From the NCBI GenBank assembly GCA_964542745.1, contig CAZIVR010000025.1:1-37383 (forward strand): DNA of 37,383 nucleotides. The letters run 5' to 3'. The stretch comes from DATKAB01 sp964542745. Lineage in GTDB: Bacteria > Eisenbacteria > RBG-16-71-46. Made by a program: the position numbers and the translations under genes. Under the pieces are notes generated by a model. It worked only from the letters and a program-made list of their open reading frames with translations. It was not told where the DNA came from and ran no database searches. Shown here piece by piece: positions 23,782-31,768 of this stretch. Within the stretch, counting starts at the first letter, position 1; every line of letters begins with the position of its first letter.

Positions 23782-24948
23782 GTGGACGTCACGATCAATC
23801 GCGGCGCTGGAGCATTCCCTGAGGAGTGGGACAAGCTCGGGGAGCTTTCCCAGCTGCCCGAGCACGATTCGCGAATGCAGGAACTGCGGTCACTCGACCC
23901 CGGACGGGAGCTCGTCTACCAGCGGGCGGCTCGGGGGCTGGCCGGCGCGTCAGACCTTGCCACCTTGCAGGATCGTCACACGAGGGTTCTCGGTCGAGAA
24001 CGCGGCGAGGTGACACTCTGGCTTGCCCGCCTAGGCCAACTCTCGATCGAGGACCGCAAGCGAGAAGGTCGCGTTCTCAACCTCCTCAAGCGCTGGCTCT
24101 CCGAGATCCACGACGCCCGGCGCGCCGAGCTCGAGCGGGCCGCCGAGGCGGCCACCACCCGCGACGTGACGATGCCCGGGCGCCGCCCGTGGGTCGGGAG
24201 GCGGCACGTGCTGGCCCGCCTCCGCGACGACCTGCTCGACCTGTTCCACGGCCTCGGCTACACCGTGACCACGAGCCCCGAGGTCGAGCTCGACGAATAC
24301 AATTTCGCGAAGCTCAACTTCCCGCCCGACCACCCGGCGCGCGACGCGCACGACACCTACTTCGTGAATCCCGAGGTGGTGCTCCGCACGCACACCTCGC
24401 CCGGCTGGGTGCGCGCCATGGAGGAGGCGGCGCGCGGCGAGCGCGACCTGCCGCTGCGGCTGGTGTTCCCCGGGCGCGTCTACCGCGCCGAGCAGGTGGA
24501 CGCGAGCCACATGGACCAGTTCCACCAGATGGACGGGCTGTTCGTGGACCGCGACGTGAGCATGGCGGACCTGAAGAGCACGCTGAACCTCTTCGCCCGC
24601 TCGATCTACGGCGCCGGGGTCCGCACCCGGCTCGTGCCCATCTACTTCCCGTTCGTCGAGCCCGGCTGCCAGATGGACGTCTCGTGCGTGATCTGCGGAG
24701 GGGAGGGGAGGATCGCCGAGGGCGCCTCGGCCCGCCGCTGCAGCGTGTGCAAGGGCTCGGGCTGGCTCGAGGTGCTGGGCGCGGGGATGGTGCACCCGAA
24801 CGTGTTCCGCGCGGTCGGGCTCGACCCGGAGCAGGTCACGGGATTCGCCTTCGGCATGGGGCTCGAGCGCATCGCCATGCTCCGCCACGGCATTCCCGAG
24901 ATCCGGCTGTTCCTCGAGAACGACGTGCGGTTCCTCGGGCAGTTCTGA
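23782..24948 (+). CDS. pheS: Phenylalanyl-tRNA synthetase alpha subunit
   Basis: Class II synthetase subunit of 388 residues from GTG 23782. An N-terminal tRNA-binding coiled coil (about 55-125) is followed by the catalytic core: motif 1 region YTVTTSPEVELDEYNF, RTHTSPGWVRAME, FPGRVYRAEQVDASHMDQFHQMDGLFVD (motif 2), and GFAFGMGLERIAMLRHGIPEIR (motif 3). A zinc-ribbon insertion with two CxxC pairs (CVIC ... CSVC) lies near 300-325, as in Bacteroidetes- and Chlorobi-type PheS. The first about 50 residues (DVTINRGAGAFPEEWDKLGELSQ) are extra, and the DNA of 23790-24085 uses more A/T-ending codons than the rest of the gene. pheT does not follow directly; a DUF885 gene intervenes. Confidence 0.94.
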   Translation: MDVTINRGAGAFPEEWDKLGELSQLPEHDSRMQELRSLDPGRELVYQRAARGLAGASDLATLQDRHTRVLGRERGEVTLWLARLGQLSIEDRKREGRVLNLLKRWLSEIHDARRAELERAAEAATTRDVTMPGRRPWVGRRHVLARLRDDLLDLFHGLGYTVTTSPEVELDEYNFAKLNFPPDHPARDAHDTYFVNPEVVLRTHTSPGWVRAMEEAARGERDLPLRLVFPGRVYRAEQVDASHMDQFHQMDGLFVDRDVSMADLKSTLNLFARSIYGAGVRTRLVPIYFPFVEPGCQMDVSCVICGGEGRIAEGASARRCSVCKGSGWLEVLGAGMVHPNVFRAVGLDPEQVTGFAFGMGLERIAMLRHGIPEIRLFLENDVRFLGQF

Positions 24949-24958
24949 GGGGGGAAAC

Positions 24959-26788
24959 GTGAAGCGCATCGTGCTGGGTTTGTGCGCGCTCCTGCTGGTC
25001 GCGGGCGCGGCGTTCGTGGTCCCGACCTGGTGGTTCCAGCCGTGGTCGGTGGACCACTTCTACATGCGGGTGTTCCTCAAGTACGCCCTGCGCCATCCCC
25101 AGCTGCTGACCCAGCTCGGGGTCCTGAACGCCGTGCCGTTCGGCGACTGGCGCGACCGCCTCGACGACGTCTCGCCCGCCGCCGAGCGCGGGGAGCTCGA
25201 GTTCGCGAAGGAAAACCTGGCCCGGCTCCGCCGCTACGACCGCGCGCGCATGGCGCCCGCGGCGCAGCTCTCCTTCGACGTCATGGACCACTTCCTGAGC
25301 GACGCGGTGCGCGGCGAGCGCTTCCGCCTGCACGACTACCCGGTCAACCAGATGTTCGGGTTCCAGAGCGGCCTGCCCGACTTCCTGCTCTCGACCCAGC
25401 CCCTCAAGAACGCGCGGGACGCCGAGTCGTTCGCGCGGCGCCTGACCGCGGCCGGCGCCGCGTTCGACCAGACGCTCGAGCGTCTCCGGGAGCGCGAGCA
25501 GGCCGGCGTGGTTCCGCCGCGCTTCGTGCTCGAGGCGGTCGCAGCCGAGATGGAGGCGTTCGCCGCGAAGCCCCTCGACGAGAACCCGCTGGTGATCCGC
25601 TTCGAGGCCGCGACCGACACGCTGGCCGGGCTCGACGCCGCCCGCCGCGACGCGCTGCGCGCGCGGGTCCGCTCCGGGGTCGAGGGCACCTTCCTGCCCG
25701 CCTACCGCCGCCTGCTCGCGTTCGTGAAGGCGCAGGCGGGCCGGGCGAGCGACGACGACGGCGTGTGGAAGCTGCCGGACGGCGACGCCTTCTACGACTA
25801 CCGCCTGCGGGTGTTCACCACCAGCGAGCTGCCCGCCGACACGATCCACAGCCTCGGGCTCCACGAGGTGGCCCGGCTCCAGTCGGAGATGACGCCGCTC
25901 CTCGACCGGACCCGCATCGCGGGGGAGCGCTTCGGCGCCCGCATGCGGCGCATGCGCCTCGATCCGCGCTTCGGCTACCCGCCGGGCGACTCGGGGCGCG
26001 CGCAGATCCTCGCCCGCTACCAGGAGATCCTCGACGACGCCAGCGTCCGCGCCGATTCGCTGTTCGCGGTACGCCCCAAGGGGCGCCTGCGCGTGGAGCG
26101 CATCCCCGCCTTCAAGGAGGCCGGCGCCCCGGGCGCCTACTACAACGCGGGCGCGCTGGACCGCTCGCGGCCCGGCGTGTTCTACGCGAACCTCCGCGAC
26201 CCGGCCGAGACGCGCCGGCCCGACATGCGCACGCTCGCCTACCACGAGGGGATCCCCGGGCACCATTTCCAGATCACCATCGCCCAGGAGCTGGAGGGGC
26301 TGCCCTTCTTCCGCAAGGTCATCCCGTTCACCGCCTACGTGGAGGGATGGGCCCTCTACTCGGAGCGGCTCGCGCTCGAGGCCGGCTTCCATCGCGACGC
26401 CTACGATTCGCTGGGCGCAATGGGCGGGGAGCTGTTCCGGGCGGTGCGGCTGGTGGTGGACACCGGCATCCACCGCCAGCGCTGGACCCGCCGGCAGGCC
26501 ATCGACTACATGGTCGCCAACACCGGCATGGACTCGGCGAGCGTGATCACCGAGATCGAGCGCTACATCGTGATGCCCGGGCAGGCCTGCGCCTACAAGG
26601 TCGGGCAGCTGGAGATCCTGGCGCTTCGGGAGCGGGCCCGGGAACGGCTCGGCGACCGCTTCGACATCAAGGCGTTCCACGACGTGGTGCTCCGGCAGGG
26701 AGCGCTCCCGCTGACCCTGCTCGAGCGCGTCGTGGACCAATGGATCGCCCGCGAGGAACAGTCGTCCCCCGCGCGGCGCAAGGGCTGA
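24959..26788 (+). CDS. DUF885 zinc-peptidase-like protein with N-terminal membrane anchor
   Basis: Protein of 609 residues. GTG 24959 follows a purine-rich GAGGGGGG. Residues 5-25 form a hydrophobic signal or anchor (IVLGLCALLLVAGAAFVVP) without a lipobox Cys, so a periplasmic, membrane-tethered protein is likely. The rest is the long alpha-helical DUF885 domain. The metallopeptidase-like site YHEGIPGHHFQ is near residue 429, and a conserved GWALYSERLALE follows about 35 residues later as the probable third ligand. RYIVMPGQACAYKVGQLEI is a family block near the end. Such proteins are thought to be carboxypeptidase-like enzymes; no substrate is known. It sits between pheS and pheT in the same direction, 10 and 19 bases apart. 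Confidence 0.85.
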   Translation: MKRIVLGLCALLLVAGAAFVVPTWWFQPWSVDHFYMRVFLKYALRHPQLLTQLGVLNAVPFGDWRDRLDDVSPAAERGELEFAKENLARLRRYDRARMAPAAQLSFDVMDHFLSDAVRGERFRLHDYPVNQMFGFQSGLPDFLLSTQPLKNARDAESFARRLTAAGAAFDQTLERLREREQAGVVPPRFVLEAVAAEMEAFAAKPLDENPLVIRFEAATDTLAGLDAARRDALRARVRSGVEGTFLPAYRRLLAFVKAQAGRASDDDGVWKLPDGDAFYDYRLRVFTTSELPADTIHSLGLHEVARLQSEMTPLLDRTRIAGERFGARMRRMRLDPRFGYPPGDSGRAQILARYQEILDDASVRADSLFAVRPKGRLRVERIPAFKEAGAPGAYYNAGALDRSRPGVFYANLRDPAETRRPDMRTLAYHEGIPGHHFQITIAQELEGLPFFRKVIPFTAYVEGWALYSERLALEAGFHRDAYDSLGAMGGELFRAVRLVVDTGIHRQRWTRRQAIDYMVANTGMDSASVITEIERYIVMPGQACAYKVGQLEILALRERARERLGDRFDIKAFHDVVLRQGALPLTLLERVVDQWIAREEQSSPARRKG

Positions 26789-26807
26789 GGCCCGGGGACC
26801 CGACCGC

Positions 26808-29219
26808 ATGAAGCTTCCCGAGTCCTGGCTGCGCGACTGGATCGAATTCGACGGCACCGCGGAAGCGGTGGCGGAGACGCTCACCCGGCGCGGCTTCTAC
26901 GTCGAAGGCATCGAGCGGCGCGGGGGCGAGTTCCCCGGCATCGTGGTGGCGCGCGTGCTCGAGGTCCGCAAGCACCCGAACGCCGACAAGCTTTCTCTGT
27001 GCCGGGTGGACGCCGGCGGGGACGCGCTCGGCATCGTGTGCGGCGCGCCCAACGTGCGGGACGGCATGCTCGTCCCGCTGGCGACGATCGGCGCCCGGCT
27101 CCCGGGCGGGATCACGATCAAGAAGTCGAAGATCCGGGGCGAGGAGAGCGAGGGCATGCTGTGCTCGGCACGCGAGCTCGGGCTCTCCGAGGATCACGCC
27201 GGGATCCTCGACCTCGAGACCCTCGGCGCCGCGCCCGCCGCGCTCGCGCCGGGCCGGCCGGTTTCCGAGGCCCTCGGGCCCCCGGACGCGGTGCTCGAGG
27301 TGGAGGTGCCCTTCAACCGTCCGGACGGCATGGGCATCGTCGGGCTCGCCCGCGAGGTGCGCGCGGCCCTCGGCGGCCGCTGGACGCCGGCGGCCCAGGC
27401 GCGCCTCTCCGCGCGCTGGCAGGGACGCGCCGACTTCGACCTCGAGCTCGAGGACCGCGAGGGCTGCCCGCGCTACGTGGCGCTGGCGGTGGAACGCGTG
27501 ACGATCGGCCCGTCGCCGGCGTGGCTCCGGCGCCGCGTCGAGAGCGTGGGCCAGCGCAGCCTCAACAACCTCGTGGACCTCACCAACCTCATCCTGTTCG
27601 AACTGGGCCAGCCGGTCCACGCCTTCGACCTCGACCGGCTCAAGGGACCCGCCATCCGCGTGCGGCGCGCGCGCGCGGGGGAGCGCCTCGTCACGCTCGA
27701 CGGCAAGGAGCGCGCCCTCGATCCCGAGGTGCTGGTGATCGCCGACCGGGACGCCCCGGCCGCGATCGCCGGCGTGATGGGCGGCGCCGACAGCGAGGTG
27801 ACCGCCTCCACCACGCGCCTGCTGCTCGAGTCGGCGTGGTTCGATCCGCGCCGCGTCCGGCGCGGCTCCCGCTTCCTCGGCCTCTCCACCGAGGCCTCCA
27901 AGCGCTTCGAGCGGGGGGTGGACCCCGAGATGGCGCCGGTGGCGGCGGCGCGCTTCCTCGCGCTGCTGCGCGAGCTGTGCCCCGACGCCTCGCCGGGAAC
28001 GGGGCGCGAGCGCAATCACTTCGACGGCAAGCGCCGCACCCTCACGCTGCGCTCGTCGCGCGTGAAGCGCGTGAGCGGCCTCGACCTCGGGCCCGCCGAG
28101 GCCAAGCGGCTGCTGGAGTCCTTCGAGTTCGGCGTCGAGACCGGCGATCCGCTCCGCGTCACCGTCCCGACGTGGCGCACCGACGTGGCGCTCGAGGACG
28201 ACCTGGTCGAGGAGGTGGCGAGGGCCCACGGCTACGACCGCATCCCCGACGTGGCGCTCGAGACGCGCGGCGCCTTCGCGCGGCGCGGCACCGCCGAGCG
28301 CTTCGCCGAATCCGCCCGCGCCGCGATGCTCGCGCGCGGGCTGCACGAGGCGTGGTGCACGACGCTGGTCTCGGAGCGCGAGGCGCTTTCGGCCGCGGCG
28401 CTGCTCGGGCAGGATCCGGGCGCGCTGGTCCGCCTCACCAACCCGATGAGCCGCGAGAGCGAGGTGCTGCGCCCGAACCTCGTGCCGGGCCTGCTGCGCG
28501 CCTGCGGGCACAACCTGCGGCAGGGGGTCGCCGCGGTCCGGCTCTTCGAGGTCGGCCACGGCTTTTCCGCCGGGCCGGGCCGCCTGCCCGTCGAGACGCC
28601 GATGATCGCGGCGGTGGTGACCGGGCCGCGCTGGGCGCACGCCCACGACGCGCAGCAGGGCGACGCCGACTTCGACGACGCGCGCGGCCTGTGGGAGGCG
28701 TGGCTCGAGGAGTTGCGCGTTGACACCCCAGGGTGGCGGGCCTATTCTGCGCCCGGCTGGAAACCCGATGCCAGCGCGGAAGTTGCAGGCGGCGCTTCAC
28801 GCATTGCATGGGCGGGCACCCTGAGCCAGACGCTGCTCCGCGAGTGGGACATCGAGGTCCCGGTCCACCTGTTCGTGGCCCACCTCGACGCCGTCGCGAG
28901 CGCGGCCGGCGGGGAGCGCCGCCTGTCGCTGCCGGGCCGTTTTCCGCCCGTGCGTCGCGATCTCGCCTTTCACTTCGAGGGCGGCGCGCGGCACGCCGAA
29001 GTGGAGGCGGTGCTGGTTCGCGAAGGCGGGCCGTGGCTGGCGTCGGTCGAGCTGTTCGACGTCTATCGCAAGGACGCGGGTGGGCCGCTGTCGCTGGCCT
29101 ACGCGCTCCGGTTTCAGCATCCCGAGCGCACGCTCGCGGAGGCCGAGATCCAGGAGATCCAGGACCGGATGGTCGCCGCCGTCACCGACGGGCTGGGCGG
29201 CCGCCTGAGGACACGATGA
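26808..29219 (+). CDS. pheT: Phenylalanyl-tRNA synthetase beta subunit
   Basis: Protein of 803 residues, typical length. In order: an N-terminal domain with the tRNA-binding EMAP/OB fold (VVARVLEVRKHPNADKLSLCRVD, VCGAPNVRDGM), the B3/B4 editing domain (SLNNLVDLTNLILFELGQPVHAFD, GVMGG), B5 (RVTVPTWRTDV), the catalytic-like core (LVRLTNPMSRESEVLRPNLVPGLL), and the C-terminal anticodon-binding FDX-ACB domain (LPGRFPPVRRDLAFHFE ... AYALRFQHPERTLAEAEI). It forms the alpha2-beta2 enzyme with PheS. The 3' part holds an embedded promoter-like sequence and about 100 bases of unusual codons (28710-28812). The stop overlaps the next gene as ATGA. Confidence 0.96.
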   Translation: MKLPESWLRDWIEFDGTAEAVAETLTRRGFYVEGIERRGGEFPGIVVARVLEVRKHPNADKLSLCRVDAGGDALGIVCGAPNVRDGMLVPLATIGARLPGGITIKKSKIRGEESEGMLCSARELGLSEDHAGILDLETLGAAPAALAPGRPVSEALGPPDAVLEVEVPFNRPDGMGIVGLAREVRAALGGRWTPAAQARLSARWQGRADFDLELEDREGCPRYVALAVERVTIGPSPAWLRRRVESVGQRSLNNLVDLTNLILFELGQPVHAFDLDRLKGPAIRVRRARAGERLVTLDGKERALDPEVLVIADRDAPAAIAGVMGGADSEVTASTTRLLLESAWFDPRRVRRGSRFLGLSTEASKRFERGVDPEMAPVAAARFLALLRELCPDASPGTGRERNHFDGKRRTLTLRSSRVKRVSGLDLGPAEAKRLLESFEFGVETGDPLRVTVPTWRTDVALEDDLVEEVARAHGYDRIPDVALETRGAFARRGTAERFAESARAAMLARGLHEAWCTTLVSEREALSAAALLGQDPGALVRLTNPMSRESEVLRPNLVPGLLRACGHNLRQGVAAVRLFEVGHGFSAGPGRLPVETPMIAAVVTGPRWAHAHDAQQGDADFDDARGLWEAWLEELRVDTPGWRAYSAPGWKPDASAEVAGGASRIAWAGTLSQTLLREWDIEVPVHLFVAHLDAVASAAGGERRLSLPGRFPPVRRDLAFHFEGGARHAEVEAVLVREGGPWLASVELFDVYRKDAGGPLSLAYALRFQHPERTLAEAEIQEIQDRMVAAVTDGLGGRLRTR
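28720..28748 (+). promoter_or_regulatory. Near-consensus sigma-70 promoter inside pheT
   Basis: TTGACA, 17-base spacer, TATTCT: the best promoter match in the window. Expected start near 28755, 460 bases upstream of the next gene start. It could supply the zapA-6S-rny block or a short RNA. Confidence 0.55.
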
Positions 29220-29515
29220 ACGACACCACGACGACGATGACGACCGACCTGGACCGGCTGGCGGAGCGGGTGGAAAAAGCCGCTGCGCTCGTCCAGCAAA
29301 TGAGGGATGATCGGACCCGGCTGGAGCGCGAGCGGGACGAACTGACCCGCCGCGTGAAGGACCTCGAACAGAAGCTGCAGGGGCAGGACCCCGGCGCGCT
29401 GCTCCAGGACCTCGCGACGCTCCGCAAGGAGCAGAAGGAGTGGGCGACGGAGCGGCGCGACATCGCGGGCCGCGTCGAGACCCTGATCCGGAAGCTCGAG
29501 AAGCTCGAAGCCTGA
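29216..29515 (+). CDS. Small coiled-coil protein, ZapB-like
   Basis: Protein of 99 residues. ATG 29216 overlaps the pheT stop as ATGA. After a Thr-rich start it is one continuous charged heptad repeat (LAERVEKAAALVQQMRDDRTRLERERDELTRR ... LIRKLEKLEA), about 85 residues long. A short coiled coil directly before zapA is found in several lineages and is often named ZapB or cell-division protein; coiled coils carry little family signal, so the name rests on position. It likely acts at the division septum with ZapA. Confidence 0.72.
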   Translation: MNDTTTTMTTDLDRLAERVEKAAALVQQMRDDRTRLERERDELTRRVKDLEQKLQGQDPGALLQDLATLRKEQKEWATERRDIAGRVETLIRKLEKLEA

Positions 29516-29556
29516 GATTCGTCCGCGGGGGGGCGACCCGCCCGCGGTGTTCATAG

Positions 29557-29572
29557 CGGCGCTTCGGCGCCG
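29557..29572 (+). other. UUCG tetraloop hairpin ahead of zapA
   Basis: CGGCGC-TTCG-GCGCCG, a perfect 6-bp stem with the very stable UUCG loop, 51 bases before the zapA start. A GC-rich imperfect stem (CCGCGGG/CCCGCGG, near 29523-29547) precedes it. No U-tract follows, so it may stabilise or separate messages. Confidence 0.45.
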
Positions 29573-29622
29573 AAAACCGAGACGCACATCATCGCAGGGA
29601 TCAGCGAAGCAGCGGGGACACC

Positions 29623-29925
29623 GTGGACAACAAGAATCTCGTCCAGGTCCAGATCTTCGGCCACAGCTACGCCATTCGCGGCGAAGCCGACCAGGACTAC
29701 ATCCTGGGCGTTGCGGCCTACGTGGACCGGAAGATGCGCGAGATCACCGAGAAGCTCCCGGTGGCCTCGTTGTCCAAGGTGGCCATCCTCGCCTCTCTCA
29801 ACATCGCCGACGAACTGTTCAAGGAGCGCGCCCAGCGCGAGGCTCGCGACCAGAGCTTCCAGGAACGCGCCGCGAAGCTGAACGCGGTGCTGGACGACCT
29901 TCTCGAGGACAGCCCGACGGGCTGA
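29623..29925 (+). CDS. zapA: Cell division protein ZapA
   Basis: Protein of 100 residues from GTG 29623. It shows the ZapA fold: a short beta sheet (NLVQVQIFGHSYAIRGE), then helix DYILGVAAYVDRKMREI, then a long C-terminal helix for dimerization (VAILASLNIADELFKERAQREARDQSFQERAAKLNAVLDDLL). ZapA bundles FtsZ filaments at the Z-ring in the cytoplasm. It is followed directly by the 6S RNA gene, as in many Proteobacteria. Confidence 0.9.
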   Translation: MDNKNLVQVQIFGHSYAIRGEADQDYILGVAAYVDRKMREITEKLPVASLSKVAILASLNIADELFKERAQREARDQSFQERAAKLNAVLDDLLEDSPTG

Positions 29926-29951
29926 GAGAACGGAGGTGCCCCGCTCCTCGC

Positions 29952-30139
29952 ATTCCCTGCCGTGCTCGTGATGCATCGCAAGTTCTTGAACCAACAGAAA
30001 CGATCAAGGGAGTACCGGTGGTTGGCGACGTCGAGCCCCGGCCCGTCACGGGACGGCGGAGGACCCACCCGATCGAAGGCACTCCCACCTGGGTGACCAG
30101 GTCTCAAGAACTCCGGGCACACGGCAATTCGGCGGGGAT
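29952..30139 (+). ncRNA. ssrS: 6S RNA (SsrS)
   Basis: A rod-shaped RNA of about 185 bases. Pairs from the outside inward: ATTCCC 29952-29957 / GGGGAT 30134-30139; TGCCGTG 29958-29964 / CACGGCA 30120-30126; AGTTCTTGA 29981-29989 / TCAAGAACT 30104-30112; GGGAGT 30008-30013 / ACTCCC 30081-30086; GGTGG 30017-30021 / CCACC 30065-30069; end hairpin CCCG-TCA-CGGG 30042-30052. The central bubble is 29990-30007 on one side. On the other side a hairpin forms, ACCTGG-GTGA-CCAGGT (30087-30102), a recognised 6S feature. The position after zapA is the usual one. 6S RNA mimics an open promoter and holds sigma-70 RNA polymerase in stationary phase. Exact ends are estimated. Confidence 0.82.
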
Positions 30140-30158
30140 CCTTCCCTGCCTGAGGCTT

Positions 30159-30179
30159 CGGCCGCCCGCCGGGCGGCCG
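30159..30179 (+). terminator. GC hairpin between 6S RNA and rny
   Basis: CGGCCGCCC-GCC-GGGCGGCCG, a perfect 9-bp stem 20 bases after the 6S end and 20 bases before the rny start. It has no U-tract; it may stop or pause 6S transcription or cap the rny message. Confidence 0.45.
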
Positions 30180-30198
30180 CGGCCCCCGGGGGTCGGAG

Positions 30199-31761
30199 AT
30201 GAACGATGCCCTTCTGGCCGGCGGCGCCCTCCTCGGCGCCGTCGTCGCGTTTTTCGTCGGGTTCGCGGTGCGGGCCCACCTCGGGAAGTCCGGGCTCCAG
30301 AGCGCCGAGCGCCAGGCGCGCGGGGTGCTCGAGGCGGCCGGGCGCGACGCCGAGTCCCTCAAGCGCAGCGCGGTGCTCGAAGGCCGCGAGGACGCGCTCC
30401 GCTACAAGCAGCAGGTGGAGCGCGAGGCCCAGCAGGCCCGCGCCGACCAGCTCTCCTCCGAGCGCGCCTTCCACGAGAAGGAGTCGGCGTTCGGCCGGCG
30501 CGTCGAGCTGATCGAGAAGAAGGAGCGCGACCTCAAGCGGCTGGAGCAAGACCTCGGCCGGCGCGAAAGCGAAGTCGAGCGCCGGAGTGACGACCTCCAG
30601 CGGCTGGTGGCCGAGCAAACGGTGAGGCTCGAGCGCGCCGCGGGCATGACCGCCGAGGAGGCGCGCGCCGAGCTGGTGAGCCGGATCGAGAACGAGGCCC
30701 GCGCCGAGGCGGCGCGGCGCGCGCAGGAGATCCGCGAGACCGCGCAGCGCAACGCCGAGCGCGACGCGCGCAAGATCCTGACGCTCGCGATCCAGCGTTA
30801 CGCCGGGGACCACGCCTCCGAGTCGAGCGTCTCGGTCGTGCACCTGCCGAGCGACGACATGAAGGGCCGGATCATCGGCCGCGAGGGCCGCAACATCCGC
30901 TCGTTCGAGGTCATCACCGGGGTGGACGTCATCATCGACGACACGCCGGAGGCGGTGATCCTCTCGGGCTTCGACCCGGTGCGCCGCGAGATCGCTCGGC
31001 TCTCGCTCGAGCGGCTGGTGGCCGACGGCCGCATCCACCCGGCCCGCATCGAGGAGGTGCACGCCAAGGTCAAGGTCGAGGTCGAGGGCAAGATCCGGGA
31101 GCTGGGCGAGATGGCGTGCCTCGAGGTCGGGGTGCACGGCATCCACCCGGACCTCCAGAACGTGCTCGGCCGGCTCCAGTACCGCACGTCCTACGGCCAG
31201 AACATCCTGCGCCACTCGATCGAGACGGCCCACCTCGCGGGCATGATGGCCGCCGAGATCGGCATGGACCAGAAGATGGCCAAGCGCGGCGGCCTGCTGC
31301 ACGACATCGGCAAGGCGATCGATCACGACCACGAGGGCACGCACCCGGCGCTGGGAATGGAGCTGGCGGCGCGCTACGGCGAGCCGCAGCCGGTGCTCGA
31401 GGCGATCGGCTACCACCACGACGACTACGCGGGCGGGAGCCTGTGGCCGGTGCTGATCGCGGCCGCCGACGCGATCTCGGGGGCGCGGCCCGGTGCCCGG
31501 CGCGAGAGCCTCGAGATCTACATCAAGCGGCTCGAGGCCCTCGAGAAGATCGCCAACGGCTTCCCGGGAGTGGAGAAGTCCTACGCCATCCAGGCCGGGC
31601 GCGAAGTGCGTATCATGGTCGAGCACTCGCGCGTGGACGACGCGCGCGCGCAGGGCCTGGCCGGCGAGATCGCGCGGCGGATCGAGAAGGAGCTGGAATA
31701 CCCGGGCCAGATCCGCGTCACCGTGATCCGCGAAACGCGCGCGGTGGACTACGCCAAGTAG
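30199..31761 (+). CDS. rny: Ribonuclease Y
   Basis: Membrane-anchored endoribonuclease of 520 residues that begins mRNA decay. N-terminal membrane helix (LLAGGALLGAVVAFFVGF), then a coiled coil of about 150 residues (QVEREAQQARADQL ... EIRETAQRNAERDARKIL), a KH domain (LPSDDMKGRIIGREGRNIRSFE) and an HD domain (ILRHSIETAHLAGMMA, GLLHDIGKAIDHDHEGTH). It ends RVTVIRETRAVDYAK, the standard terminus. CGGAG precedes the ATG by 3 bases. The next gene begins with a YmdB domain, the usual neighbour of rny, 7 bases away. Confidence 0.97.
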   Translation: MNDALLAGGALLGAVVAFFVGFAVRAHLGKSGLQSAERQARGVLEAAGRDAESLKRSAVLEGREDALRYKQQVEREAQQARADQLSSERAFHEKESAFGRRVELIEKKERDLKRLEQDLGRRESEVERRSDDLQRLVAEQTVRLERAAGMTAEEARAELVSRIENEARAEAARRAQEIRETAQRNAERDARKILTLAIQRYAGDHASESSVSVVHLPSDDMKGRIIGREGRNIRSFEVITGVDVIIDDTPEAVILSGFDPVRREIARLSLERLVADGRIHPARIEEVHAKVKVEVEGKIRELGEMACLEVGVHGIHPDLQNVLGRLQYRTSYGQNILRHSIETAHLAGMMAAEIGMDQKMAKRGGLLHDIGKAIDHDHEGTHPALGMELAARYGEPQPVLEAIGYHHDDYAGGSLWPVLIAAADAISGARPGARRESLEIYIKRLEALEKIANGFPGVEKSYAIQAGREVRIMVEHSRVDDARAQGLAGEIARRIEKELEYPGQIRVTVIRETRAVDYAK

Positions 31762-31768
31762 GGGGAAC

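Noticed and set aside
28733..29515. A separate gene in another frame just after the promoter inside pheT
   Set aside because: Its first 160 codons overlap pheT out of frame with shadow composition; only the end, from ATG 29216, is a real gene.
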